Shown here in pieces: positions 53,671-62,824 of a stretch of DNA of 64,000 bases. A program made the translations under genes and the position numbers. This stretch comes from Planctomycetaceae bacterium. Lineage in GTDB: Bacteria > Planctomycetota > UBA1135 > GCA-002686595. How positions within the stretch are numbered: the first letter of the stretch is position 1; each line of letters opens with the position of its first letter. The stretch is taken from the NCBI GenBank assembly GCA_016125265.1, contig WGMC01000001.1:166117-230116 (forward strand), written 5' to 3'. The notes below the pieces were generated by a model. The model was given only the letters and a program-made list of their open reading frames with translations. It searched no databases and had not been told where the DNA came from.

Positions 53671-55056
53671 TCACGCGCCGATCGACGCGCGGATGCGCGA
53701 CGCGATGCGTTCGGCCTGCTCGCGGATGCTCGTCTCGTCGGGGCCCTCGACCATCACACGCGCGAGGGGTTCGGTGCCCGAATAACGCAACAGCACACGG
53801 CCGTCGTCGCCTAGCTCCGCTTCCACCTGGCGCACCGATTCCGCGACGTCGGGCAGGCTCGACCAATGCGGCTTCGCGCGCACCGGCACGTTGAGCAGCA
53901 CCTGCGGGAACGCGGCAAAAGCCGAGGCCAGTTGGGAAAGCGGCACGGCGCCTCGCACCAGCGCAGCCAGCGCGCGCAGGGCGGTCAACACACCGTCGCC
54001 GATGTAGTGGTTTTCCGCCCCGAACACGATGTGGCCGGACTGCTCGCCGCCCAACTCGAGCCGCTCGCGCCGCAGCCCCTCGACCACACGCCGGTCCCCG
54101 ACGTCGACGGTCACGACACCGACACCGAGTTGGCCGAGCGCCCGGTACAGGCCCTTGTTGCTCATCACCGTGGCGACGATGCGGCCGCCGGGCACTCCGC
54201 CGTCCGCCGAACGCGCAGCCGCGAGCAACGTCAGCAGGCCGTCGCCGTCGACCAACTGGCCGCGCTCGTCGACGAGCAAGCAGCGGTCGCCGTCCCCGTC
54301 GAGGGCGATGCCGAGGTCCGCGCGCGCGTCGAGCACCGCGGCCTGCAGCGCTTCGGGATGCGTGGAGCCGCAGCCCCTGTTGATGTTCGATCCGTCCGGT
54401 GCACAGGCGAGGGAAATGACCGTGGCGCCTAGTCGTGTGAGCACCGCCGGTGCCACGCCGCTGCCGCCGCCGTTGGCACAGTCGAGCGCGATGGTGAGTC
54501 CCGCCAGGCGAAGCGAACCGGCCGCCTGCACCAGGTGTTCGACGTAGCGCGCCTCGAGCGTCGGATCGACCGCGGGGCGCGTGCCATCGCCGCTCCGCAA
54601 CTCGGGCTCCGCGCGCCACGCGGCTTCGATGCGGTCCTCGAGTTCGTCGGCGAGTTTCTCGCCGTTCGCCGCGAAGACCTTGATCCCGTTGTCGTCGGCC
54701 GGATTGTGGCTGGCGCTGACCATCAGGCCCACGGCGAAGTCGCCGCCGCGCGTGAGCCACGCGAGGCCCGGCGTGGTGATGAGCCCGGCGCTCACCGCCT
54801 CGAAACCGCGGGACGCGAGCCCGCGCGCGAGGGCGGCCTCCAACTCGGGACCCGACCGCCGCCCGTCGTGGCCGAGGAGCGCGCGCGTGGCGGCGCCGCC
54901 GCGGGTGGTGGGCGATCCGAGAACCGACGCCACCGCGCGCCCGAGCGCAGCCACGCGGTCCGCCGTGAGCCACCCCTGACCGGCCCGGCCGCGCACCCCA
55001 TCCGTTCCAAAGATGCGTTTGTCGGCGGGGGGAGCGGGCTGCGTCTCTTGTTCCAT
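53671..55056 (-). CDS. glmM: Phosphoglucosamine mutase
   Basis: A 461-residue alpha-D-phosphohexomutase converting glucosamine-6-phosphate to glucosamine-1-phosphate for UDP-GlcNAc, needed by peptidoglycan and LPS. It shows RIFGTDGVRGRAGQG, LMVSASHNPADDNGIKVF (phosphoserine of the SASHN motif), ALDGDGDRCLLVDE (Mg2+), LGGEQSGHIVFG, and LRYSGTEPLARVMVEG (phosphate binding). The ATG at 55056 precedes the conserved start. It is 266 bases downstream of the cdaA-ybbR fusion, a common pairing, because GlmM is a CdaA partner in many bacteria. Confidence 0.96.
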   Translation of the reverse strand: MEQETQPAPPADKRIFGTDGVRGRAGQGWLTADRVAALGRAVASVLGSPTTRGGAATRALLGHDGRRSGPELEAALARGLASRGFEAVSAGLITTPGLAWLTRGGDFAVGLMVSASHNPADDNGIKVFAANGEKLADELEDRIEAAWRAEPELRSGDGTRPAVDPTLEARYVEHLVQAAGSLRLAGLTIALDCANGGGSGVAPAVLTRLGATVISLACAPDGSNINRGCGSTHPEALQAAVLDARADLGIALDGDGDRCLLVDERGQLVDGDGLLTLLAAARSADGGVPGGRIVATVMSNKGLYRALGQLGVGVVTVDVGDRRVVEGLRRERLELGGEQSGHIVFGAENHYIGDGVLTALRALAALVRGAVPLSQLASAFAAFPQVLLNVPVRAKPHWSSLPDVAESVRQVEAELGDDGRVLLRYSGTEPLARVMVEGPDETSIREQAERIASRIRASIGA

Positions 55057-55328
55057 GGGGACTGGGGCGGGGTGCCCTGGCGCAGGATAACGCCTCGCGT
55101 GGGGGCGGGGTATGGACGGGAGTCGGGTGCGCGGGCCTCTAGGCCCGCCTTGGAGCGAGCCCGGTTGTGCGTTCTGTAGGGGCGCGGCCCTGTCCGCGCC
55201 CCTACAGGACGGGCCCGGAGGCCCGCGCACCCAGCCGCGCATCGTTGCGGGGTAGATGCGTCGTTCCGTAGGTGCGCGTCGCGAAGGGGCACGTCGCGGG
55301 CGGGCACGTCGCAGGCGGGCCCCTACGG
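55057..55328. repeat. Cluster of nested and adjacent inverted repeats between cdaA-ybbR and glmM
   Basis: GGGTGCGCGGGCCTC (55125-55139) pairs perfectly with 55218-55232. Inside it, CTGTAGGGGCGCGG (55174-55187) pairs perfectly with 55194-55207 around CCCTGT. A further pair CCGTAGG/CCTACGG spans 55266-55272 and 55322-55328, and GGGCACGTCGC occurs twice between them. This looks like a REP/MITE-like intergenic element rather than a simple terminator. It overlaps only the last few bases of the fusion gene. Confidence 0.75.
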
Positions 55329-57314
55329 ATCGCGGCTCGGGCGGGGCGCGCCGGAGGGCTCGAGCAGCACCTCGGCTTCGCTCTCGAGCTGCACCTCGAG
55401 GCTCTCGTACCCGGCCAGCCTTCGCGCGTCGATGTTGAGCGCCGCCGGCAGGCTCGCGCGCCAGTCGCTGCGCCAGGTCCAGCGCACCGGCACACTCCGC
55501 CCGCTGCCGTCCGCGGGCAGCTCGGCCAGGTCGACGTACACCCGCAGGTTCTCCTCCACGAAGTGCCGCACCGACGTCGCGTGGGCGAGCATCGCCGGTT
55601 CGCCGGGCGCCAGACTCGCGGGGATGAGGCCCTGCGTCGTGATCGAGAAACGCGCGGTCTGCGCGTGGGCCGGGAGCACCCAACTGCCGAGTTCGTCGGC
55701 CCGTTCGGGATCGAGGCACACCAGCGCCACTTCGCGGGTCAGGCCCTCGACATCGCGCCGCGCCGCCAATACGGGTATGTCCACCTCGACCCGAGCGCCG
55801 CCCTCGAGAACGAGCCCCATGTTCCGCAGGTGCTCCGCGAGATCCAGGCGCCGCACGACCCTGCGGGACGCGTCCGTGCTGACGACGATGCGCTCGAGCG
55901 CGACCTCCAACTCCCCGGAGTCCAGTCGTTCGAGCACACCCAGCGGCCCGCGCAGGCCCGTGGACGCCGGCACGAAGCGGGCCTGCTCCAACGACATGCT
56001 GAAACGCGGATCCAGGGCTGCGGTATCGAGCACCAGGTGCTGCGGACGCCACTGCACGGTGCGCGAGCCGATGCGCTCGAGGCGCAGCTCGGGAGCCTCC
56101 GCGGCCCAGCTCAAACGCAGGCCTGGGCCCAAACGGCGCCAGCGCACGTCGTCTTCGTTGAGCAACACGGTGCCCGCGCCCCCGTCGGCCAGGAGGTCCT
56201 CTGGCAGGGCAACTTCGCCCGCCAACTGGTCGCCCAGGCGGTCGAGCTGTCCGCGCGAGCCGGTCACCACCACCTGGACCGCAAACGTCGGCGCGCCGGC
56301 CAATTGGTAGTCGTCCGCCGGCAGACGCACGAGCAGTTCGCCGTTCGCTGGCGTCTGCGTGGACGACGGCGCCACGGAGACGAGCCGGAGGGTGCGCGGT
56401 TCCTCCTCGACGAGGTCGCGCCATGCGAGCGCCACCACCGCCACACCGAGCAGCATCGCGAAGCCCATCCACGCGAAGTCGCGCCGCACCAGTTCGGCAC
56501 CGTCGGCGATGCGCGCCGCCAGCCCGCGGCCCCGCTCGCGCCGCGGCGTGCCGACACCCTCGCCCGCGCCCAGCGCCTGGGCCAGGGCCCGTTCGATGTC
56601 GTCGTGGGGCACTCCGGCGCGCATCTGGCCGCGGCGGCACACGGAGACGAGGCCCGTCTCCTCCGAGACGACCAGCGCGACCGCGTCGGTCTCTTCGGTG
56701 ATGCCGAGCGCCGCCCGGTGCCGCGTGCCGGTCGAGCGTTGGATGCTGAGGCTCTCGGTCAACGGGAAGAGGCACAGCGCGGCGGCGAGCCGGTCGCCGC
56801 GCACGACCACGGCGCCGTCGTGCAGCGCGCCACCGGGGTGGAAGATGCTCTCGAGCATCATGCGCCCCACGGGCGCGTCCACACGCACGCCGCTCTCGAC
56901 GTAGGTGTCGAGCGGCGATTCGCATTCGATCGCGATCAACGCCCCGTGGCGGCGCAGGCTCATCTCGCGCGCGGCCTGCGCCAGCTCCTCCAGGGTGGTC
57001 GTCGCGATGGGCCCGGCATTCGAGCTCGAGAACTTGTTCTCGCCGAGTTGCGTGACCGCGCGGCGCAGTTCGGGCTGGAACACGATCACCATCACGATCA
57101 CCGCGTACCCGGTGACGTTCTCGAGGATGTGGCCGAGCTCGGTCAGTTCCAGGCCGGTCGTCAGCCCCCAGAGGCCCACGGCACCCACCAGGAGTGCCGT
57201 CGCCAGGCCGCGCACCAAACGGCTGCCCCGCGTCCGGCGCACGAAGCGCAGGAAGACGTAGAAGGCGACCGCGAGGAGCAGAGCCTCCACGGCCCAAACG
57301 GCGAGTTGGTTCAC
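55323..57314 (-). CDS. cdaA: Fused diadenylate cyclase CdaA and YbbR/CdaR-like protein
   Basis: 663 residues. Residues 1-80 hold three hydrophobic helices, then the DisA_N diadenylate cyclase core: GALIAIECESPLDTY, FHPGGALHDGAVVVRGDRLAA (DGA motif) and TGTRHRAALGITEETDAVALV (RHR motif), with VVSEETGLVSV at the end. The protein synthesises c-di-AMP. After about residue 290 a further helix (WMGFAMLLGVAVVALAW) leads to an exported region of about 350 residues with repeated YbbR-like beta domains (VQVVVTGSRGQLDRLGDQL). In most bacteria these are two genes, cdaA and cdaR. GTG 57314 overlaps the folP stop (GTGA). Confidence 0.85.
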   Translation of the reverse strand: MNQLAVWAVEALLLAVAFYVFLRFVRRTRGSRLVRGLATALLVGAVGLWGLTTGLELTELGHILENVTGYAVIVMVIVFQPELRRAVTQLGENKFSSSNAGPIATTTLEELAQAAREMSLRRHGALIAIECESPLDTYVESGVRVDAPVGRMMLESIFHPGGALHDGAVVVRGDRLAAALCLFPLTESLSIQRSTGTRHRAALGITEETDAVALVVSEETGLVSVCRRGQMRAGVPHDDIERALAQALGAGEGVGTPRRERGRGLAARIADGAELVRRDFAWMGFAMLLGVAVVALAWRDLVEEEPRTLRLVSVAPSSTQTPANGELLVRLPADDYQLAGAPTFAVQVVVTGSRGQLDRLGDQLAGEVALPEDLLADGGAGTVLLNEDDVRWRRLGPGLRLSWAAEAPELRLERIGSRTVQWRPQHLVLDTAALDPRFSMSLEQARFVPASTGLRGPLGVLERLDSGELEVALERIVVSTDASRRVVRRLDLAEHLRNMGLVLEGGARVEVDIPVLAARRDVEGLTREVALVCLDPERADELGSWVLPAHAQTARFSITTQGLIPASLAPGEPAMLAHATSVRHFVEENLRVYVDLAELPADGSGRSVPVRWTWRSDWRASLPAALNIDARRLAGYESLEVQLESEAEVLLEPSGAPRPSRDP

Positions 57315-58456
57315 GTGTGCCCCCCAGCGTCGCCTACGGCACGGGCCACGGCCAAGACTTGGGCCATCGCTTCCACGTCGTGGACCCGCAGGAGGGTCGC
57401 GCCGGCGGCCACACCCAGCGCGATGGCCGCGGCGGTCGCGAATTGGCGCTGGTCCGGCCGCGCGGCGCCCGCGAGCGTGCCGAGGAAGGCCTTGCGCGAG
57501 ACGCCGAGCAGCACGGGCAGGCCCAGGGAGCGCAGCTCGCCGAGGTGCGCGAGGAGGGCGAGGTTGTGCTCGAGCCCCTTGCCGAACCCGATGCCGGGGT
57601 CGACCGCGATGCGTTCGAGAGGCACGCCGGCCGCCAGGGCCGCGGCGACCCGCCCGCGCAGGTGCTCGGTCACCTCGTCGACGACGTCGCGGTACCGGGG
57701 AGCCGCCTGCATCGTGCGCGGTTCGCCGGCCATGTGCATCAGGACGACTGCTGCGCCCCGTTCGGCCACCAGCGGCAACATCCTCGGATCCATGCGGCCC
57801 GCGGAGACGTCGTTGACGAGCTCGGCGCCCAGGTCGAGCGCCAGCGCCGCGACGGCTGCCTTCGTCGTGTCGATCGAGACACGTGCGACGGGGCTGCGGG
57901 CGAGCCCCTCCAGCACCGGCCGCACCCGCGCGATCTCTTCGTCCCTTGAGACGGGCTCCGCGCCGGGCCGCGTCGATTCGCCGCCGATGTCGATCCAGGC
58001 CGCGCCGTGGGCCGCCATCGAGCGGGCCGCCTCCAGGGCCGCCGCGGGGTCCGCCGCTCGTCCGCCGTCGGAGAACGAGTCCGGCGTCGTGTTGAGGATG
58101 CCCATCAACTCCGGCGGGGGAGCCTGGGACGCGGCCGCGCGCCAGGTGTGGGCGAAGAGCGCGATCTCCCCGCCGGCGTCGGCGCCGAGCTCCGCGAGGG
58201 TGTCCGCACGCAGTTCGAGCTCCTCGCGCCCGTGGGGGCGGGGGACAAAACGCGCACCCGCCGCCGCCAGACGCTGCCGCGCGGACGCACCGAGGTGCGC
58301 GGGGTCGAATGCCAAGCGCGCGAGCGCCCCTCGCGGCCGCGGCGCGCCCAGAGCCCGGGGGCAGAGCGCGCGGGCCGGCTCGCCGAACAAGGCGAGGTGC
58401 TCCGCGCGCCCGAGCGGCGCCGGAATCCAAAGGGGCCCCGGGGACCGTTCGGCCAT
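57311..58456 (-). CDS. folP: Dihydropteroate synthase with a long N-terminal extension
   Basis: 381 residues. The TIM-barrel DHPS core starts at about residue 115: LMGILNTTPDSFSDGG, DIGGESTRPGAEPVS, VSIDTTKAAVA, LVNDVSAGRMD, VLMHMAGEPRTMQ, DPGIGFGKGLEHNLALL, LLGVSRKAFLG and LLRVHDV. It couples p-aminobenzoate to the pterin in folate synthesis. The first ~110 residues are an additional domain of unknown role, found in some bacterial DHPS. ATG 58456 is the best start, as the frame upstream is non-coding. The next gene, the cdaA-ybbR fusion, starts within its stop. Order ftsH-folP-cdaA-ybbR-glmM is a known arrangement. Confidence 0.93.
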   Translation of the reverse strand: MAERSPGPLWIPAPLGRAEHLALFGEPARALCPRALGAPRPRGALARLAFDPAHLGASARQRLAAAGARFVPRPHGREELELRADTLAELGADAGGEIALFAHTWRAAASQAPPPELMGILNTTPDSFSDGGRAADPAAALEAARSMAAHGAAWIDIGGESTRPGAEPVSRDEEIARVRPVLEGLARSPVARVSIDTTKAAVAALALDLGAELVNDVSAGRMDPRMLPLVAERGAAVVLMHMAGEPRTMQAAPRYRDVVDEVTEHLRGRVAAALAAGVPLERIAVDPGIGFGKGLEHNLALLAHLGELRSLGLPVLLGVSRKAFLGTLAGAARPDQRQFATAAAIALGVAAGATLLRVHDVEAMAQVLAVARAVGDAGGHT

Positions 58457-58475
58457 CGGGTGCACCGCGCGCGCC

Positions 58476-60965
58476 TCAGGCGGGGGAAAGGCCGGGTGCA
58501 CCGGGCAGGTCGCCGGGCACGTCGCCCGAGACACGGCCGCCCTGGGGGCGGGTGTCGCGGTTCGGCGCCGCCGGCCGCGCCGCGGCGCCGCCGTCCGGAT
58601 CCACCTTGGGCCGCAGATCGGCGAGGGGTGTCCCCGCCACCAGGCGCTTGACCTCTTCGCCGGTCACGGTTTCGAAGGCCAGAAGAGCCGCCGCTACCGC
58701 TTCCATCGCGCCGCGGTGGGCGCGCACGATCGACACCGCCTTCTCGTAGGCCTCGGTCAGCACACGTTTGATCTCGGCGTCGAGCTCGCGGGCGGTCTCC
58801 TCGGAGTGGTTCTTGCCGCGCATCAACTCGGTGCCGAGGAAGTCGCTGCCCTGGCGGTCGCCGTAGTTGATCGGGCCGATCGCGTCGCTCATGCCAAGTT
58901 CCGTGACCATCGCGCGCGCCAGATCCGTGGCGCGGCGGATGTCGTCCGACGCACCGGCGGAGATGTCACCGCAGAACTCGGCTTCGGCCACACGACCGCC
59001 GAACAGCGTCGTGAGCTGGGCGAGCAGCCGCTTCTTCTGCGTGTGGTAACTCTCGCGCTCGGGCAGGATCATCGTCGAGCCGAGGGCCCGGCCGCGCGGC
59101 ACGATGGTGACCTTGTGCGGCGGGTCGGCGTCGGGCAGCGCCGCCGCGATCACCGCGTGGCCCGCTTCGTGGTACGCGGTGATGCGCTTGTCGCTCTCCT
59201 CCATCTTGCGCGACACCTTCTGGCGGCCGTAACGAACCTTGTCGCGGGCCTCCTCCAGGTCGTCCATGGAAATCTCTTCGCGGCGTGCGAGGGCCGCCAT
59301 GATCGCGGCTTCGTTGACGATGGCGGCGAGTTCCGCGCCCGAATAGCCCGGTGTGGAGCGCGCCAGCACCTGCACGTCGACGCCGCCGGCGAGTTTCACC
59401 TTGCGCAGGTGCACACCCATGATCTCGGCGCGGTCCTCCACGTCCGGAAGGTCGATGGTGACCTCGCGGTCGAATCGGCCGGGGCGCAGCAGCGCCGGAT
59501 CGAGCACGTCGGGGCGGTTCGTGGCCGCGATCACGATGATGCCTTCATCGGTGCCGAAGCCGTCCATCTCGACGAGGATCGCGTTCAGGGTCTGCTCGCG
59601 TTCGTCGTGCCCACCGCCCATGCCGCTGCCGCGGCGACGGCCGACCGCGTCGATCTCGTCGAGGAAGATGATGCACGGCGAGGAATCCCGCGCCTGTTTG
59701 AAGAGGTCGCGCACGCGGCTCGCGCCGACACCGACGAACATCTCGACGAAGTCCGAACCGGAGATCGAGAAGAACGGGACTTCGGCCTCGCCGGCGATGG
59801 CTTTGGCCAAAAGGGTCTTGCCGCAGCCGGGGGGCCCGACGAGCAGCACACCGCGCGGAATGCGGCCGCCGACCTTCTGGAAGCGCCCGGGGTTCTTCAG
59901 GAACTCGACGATCTCGCTGACTTCCGCCTTCGCTTCGCGCGCGCCAGCCACGTCGTTGAACGACACGTTGGTGCGGTTTTCCTTCGAGTAGAGCTGCGCG
60001 CGGCTGCGCCCGAAGTTCATCACGCCGCCGGCGCCGCCCTGGCCGCGCAACTGGCGCATGAAGAAGAACAGCACCAGGAAGATCAAGAGCCACGGCCCGA
60101 ACATCAAAAGGAACGGGCCGATGCGCGAGCTGGAGTCCGAGAACGTAGTGCCGCGCTCTTCTCCCAGCTCGAACGCGAAGCGCTGCGTGGGCGCGCCGGC
60201 GCGCTCGACGGCGGCCAGCAGGGCGGCGAGGTCGGAGTTGCGGTCGAGCGCCAAGTCCAGCGAGAGGAAACCCGCCGACTCGGGCAGCGGGAAGGGCGGT
60301 TCGCCCTCCATGGCCCACGCGCCGCGGCCCTTGGCTACGACGTCCACGAGGAGCGAGTCCTCCTGGCGCACACGTCGGTTCTTCGCGACGCGGCGCTCCA
60401 CGGGCGCTGCGGTTTCGCCCGAGACGGCGCCACTCCCTGCGCTGTCACTGCCCGCGCTGCCGTCTTCGGCCGTGCCAACGTCACCCGTGCCGTCGCCCGC
60501 ATCGAGACGGGGCAGGGCCGGGGGCACGGTCTCGTCGAGACTCGAAAACGCCGTGAGGGCCACGGCGGACTTGGGCGTGTAGAAGCCCAGCTCCACCGCC
60601 TCCAGGAAGGCAGCGGGGGAGACGGTGCGCACGTGGCGCGCCTTCACGCTTTGGAACTCGTCCTCCCGGGATCCGGCATCGGCGAACTCCGTGCGGAACG
60701 CCAAGGGTTCGGTCCCCGGGCGGGGGCGGTACGTGCCCTCGATGGCGGTGGAACCCTCCGAGGTGCCGCGGAAGCTCTGCTTGTCGACGCGCCCGGAGTA
60801 GAGGTTCCAGAGGTATTCGTCCTGGCTGAGCTTCTCGACCGGGCGCATCGAGTCGTTGCCGACCACGAGCAGCACCAAGATCACGACGAACAGGAACAGC
60901 AGGAACGAACTGAAGGAGCGCGTCTTGCGGCCCTTCTCCTGTTCGTCGTTTTTTTTCTCGCTCAC
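58476..60965 (-). CDS. ftsH: ATP-dependent zinc metalloprotease FtsH with an enlarged periplasmic region
   Basis: 829 residues. The N-terminal helix ([15 protein letters not shown]) and a second one ([18 protein letters not shown], about residue 285) bracket a periplasmic region of about 245 residues, much longer than the usual ~75, including an acidic Gly/Ser-rich stretch. The AAA+ core follows: [18 protein letters not shown] (Walker A), [15 protein letters not shown] (Walker B), [20 protein letters not shown] (second region of homology), and the zinc site [13 protein letters not shown]. The C-terminus is Pro/Gly-rich. The start is GTG 60965. It is a membrane quality-control protease in hexamers. 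Confidence 0.95.
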   Translation of the reverse strand: MSEKKNDEQEKGRKTRSFSSFLLFLFVVILVLLVVGNDSMRPVEKLSQDEYLWNLYSGRVDKQSFRGTSEGSTAIEGTYRPRPGTEPLAFRTEFADAGSREDEFQSVKARHVRTVSPAAFLEAVELGFYTPKSAVALTAFSSLDETVPPALPRLDAGDGTGDVGTAEDGSAGSDSAGSGAVSGETAAPVERRVAKNRRVRQEDSLLVDVVAKGRGAWAMEGEPPFPLPESAGFLSLDLALDRNSDLAALLAAVERAGAPTQRFAFELGEERGTTFSDSSSRIGPFLLMFGPWLLIFLVLFFFMRQLRGQGGAGGVMNFGRSRAQLYSKENRTNVSFNDVAGAREAKAEVSEIVEFLKNPGRFQKVGGRIPRGVLLVGPPGCGKTLLAKAIAGEAEVPFFSISGSDFVEMFVGVGASRVRDLFKQARDSSPCIIFLDEIDAVGRRRGSGMGGGHDEREQTLNAILVEMDGFGTDEGIIVIAATNRPDVLDPALLRPGRFDREVTIDLPDVEDRAEIMGVHLRKVKLAGGVDVQVLARSTPGYSGAELAAIVNEAAIMAALARREEISMDDLEEARDKVRYGRQKVSRKMEESDKRITAYHEAGHAVIAAALPDADPPHKVTIVPRGRALGSTMILPERESYHTQKKRLLAQLTTLFGGRVAEAEFCGDISAGASDDIRRATDLARAMVTELGMSDAIGPINYGDRQGSDFLGTELMRGKNHSEETARELDAEIKRVLTEAYEKAVSIVRAHRGAMEAVAAALLAFETVTGEEVKRLVAGTPLADLRPKVDPDGGAAARPAAPNRDTRPQGGRVSGDVPGDLPGAPGLSPA

Positions 60966-61107
60966 GTTCTGTTTCGGTTGGGCTGTTGGCCGGAGCCCGG
61001 TGCCTGGCCCGGGCCGCCCCTCGGTCCGAGCCGCATGAGAACCCCGAGACTCCCGAGAAAACCCGTGGCGCGACCCGTCGCTTCTGGCTTCGGTCGGGCG
61101 AGCCGCC

Positions 61108-61671
61108 CTACTCGACCCCTTTGTAAGCCGGTGGGCGCAAGAGGTCCAGGATCAGACCTTCGGCCAAGTTCGCGATGGCCCGCTGGCGCTGCTCGCGCTC
61201 CGCGGGGGCGTCCGTGGCCAGGCCGCGGTCGTCGAGGGCGAACCCGGCCGCCAGGCGCCGCTCCGTGGTCCCCAGCACCACGAGGTCCGCGCGCCGGACC
61301 CACTCCAGCCTCACCACCAGCTCGACGCCGGTTTCCAGTTGTTCATTGTCGCGGGTACGTACACCGCCCCGGCGCCGGTAGTCGAGCAGCACACCGCGCA
61401 CCAGGTAGTCCGCGTCGTTGGGATGGGCCACGGAGAGCCCCACACGGTCCACCAGGGCGTCCGTCAGGGCGCGGGTCAACTCGACCTCCACGTCCGGCAC
61501 CCGGCTCTGGTTGCCGAGGAACGCGACGGCTGCCGTGGAGCCCTCCGGCACATCCGGCGCGAGTCCGGCGTGCCAACCGCAGCCGACGAGCGGCACCGCG
61601 AAGAGGGCGGCGAGCACCACCGCCAGCAGCCGGGCGGCGGCGCGCGTGCGATTCGGCGACGGGGTTCTCAC
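61108..61671 (-). CDS. LptE-like LPS-assembly lipoprotein
   Basis: 187 residues. The signal segment ends VPLVGCGWHAGL, a clear lipobox with lipidated Cys. The mature part has the LptE pattern: AVAFLGNQSRVPDVEVELTRALTDAL, NDADYLVRGVLLDYRRRGG, VRTRDNEQLETGVELVVRLEW. LptE plugs the LptD barrel that inserts LPS into the outer membrane, so it indicates a lipid-A-type outer membrane. The start is GTG 61671, overlapping the upstream BamD-like stop (GTGA). LptE is only distantly conserved, so the family call is moderate. Confidence 0.7.
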   Translation of the reverse strand: MRTPSPNRTRAAARLLAVVLAALFAVPLVGCGWHAGLAPDVPEGSTAAVAFLGNQSRVPDVEVELTRALTDALVDRVGLSVAHPNDADYLVRGVLLDYRRRGGVRTRDNEQLETGVELVVRLEWVRRADLVVLGTTERRLAAGFALDDRGLATDAPAEREQRQRAIANLAEGLILDLLRPPAYKGVE

Positions 61672-62813
61672 CGCGAGCTCTCCCCGGCGGTCCCGAGCAC
61701 CGCCGGCGCCACGGGCGCCGAGGGGCCCGCCGCCTCGGGCGCCACCGACGCGAGCAGGTCCGATGCCTCCTCGGCGAGGTCCGAGAAGCCTGCCTCCTCG
61801 GCCCGGACGAGCGCGCGGTCCGCGTGCAGACGCGCGCCGAAGTTGTGTCCGGTGCGGCGGTAGAAACGCGCGACGCCGAGGTCGTTCTCGACGAGGCGCT
61901 CGCCGCAGGTCGCGAGCAACTCGCGCACGCGCGCCTCCTCCGCCGGGGACGTGTCCGCGCGGCCCGCGCGCTGCGCGAGCCAACGCTCGAGTTCCCCCTC
62001 CGCGGCCAGGAACTCACCCCGGTCGAAATCGTCGCGCTTCATGCGCGCGAGGCGCAGCTCAGGTACACGGGCCTCGCTGAACGACGCGTAACTGCTGTCC
62101 GGGTGGTAGAGCAGGAGGTCCGAATGGCGATCGATGGCGTAGTCCAGTTGGTTGCCCTCCTCGTAGATCGCCGCCAGTTCGGCGTAGGCCTCCGCGCAGC
62201 GGGGGTGCGAGGGGTGTTCGATCACGAGGTACTCGAGCACGGTCACCGCGCGGCCGCGGTTCTTGAAGAAGAGCAGGTAGCGCCCGCCGTCCTGGGCGAG
62301 GCTGAGCCCCGCATCCGCGAGCACACTGCCGGCCTCGGGGCGCAGGTGGTGGGTGGGGTGTTCGCGTTCCAGGTTCGCGATCGTGCGGTACGCGTCGAGG
62401 TGGCGGTCCTCCTGCGTCAGGAGGCGCGCGCGGCCCACGGCCTGGATCGCGCGGCTGCGGCGGGGCAGGTACTGCTCCGAGATCTGCGTGAACTCCTTCG
62501 AGCGTGTGGCGGCGCGCGCCGCGGCCAACATGGATTCCTCCAGCAGGGCCTCGGCCTGGGAGCGCTCCTCCGGCGTCAGGTTCACGGCCCGCCGCAGGGC
62601 CGCGGCCCGCGCGGTGGCGTGCCAGGGGCGTTCGTCCGCGAGCGCCGCGCGGCCGGCTTCCAGTTGAACGTCGAGACCGCCGGGCTCGAGGCGGCCCTCC
62701 ACCAGGGGCGGTTCGCCGGGCAGCGGCTCGGGGCCCATCGAGGCGCAGCCCGCGAGCAGCGCCAACACGAGACCCAGGCACGGGGCAACAAACGCGCGGA
62801 AGCAGAGGGGCAT
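61668..62813 (-). CDS. BamD-like TPR outer-membrane lipoprotein
   Basis: 381 residues. Signal peptide with lipobox (LVLALLAGCASMGP). The mature protein is helical with TPR-type helix pairs, such as EERSQAEALLEESMLAAARA, RHLDAYRTIANLEREHPTH, GRAVTVLEYLVIEHPSHPRC and YAELAAIYEEGNQLDYAID, the pattern of YfiO/BamD, which helps insert beta-barrels in the outer membrane. An acidic helical tail follows. It is 11 bases downstream of recO and overlaps the LptE-like gene, giving an envelope-assembly pair. A general TPR lipoprotein is the alternative. Confidence 0.72.
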   Translation of the reverse strand: MPLCFRAFVAPCLGLVLALLAGCASMGPEPLPGEPPLVEGRLEPGGLDVQLEAGRAALADERPWHATARAAALRRAVNLTPEERSQAEALLEESMLAAARAATRSKEFTQISEQYLPRRSRAIQAVGRARLLTQEDRHLDAYRTIANLEREHPTHHLRPEAGSVLADAGLSLAQDGGRYLLFFKNRGRAVTVLEYLVIEHPSHPRCAEAYAELAAIYEEGNQLDYAIDRHSDLLLYHPDSSYASFSEARVPELRLARMKRDDFDRGEFLAAEGELERWLAQRAGRADTSPAEEARVRELLATCGERLVENDLGVARFYRRTGHNFGARLHADRALVRAEEAGFSDLAEEASDLLASVAPEAAGPSAPVAPAVLGTAGESSR

Positions 62814-62824
62814 CGCTCGAGGGT

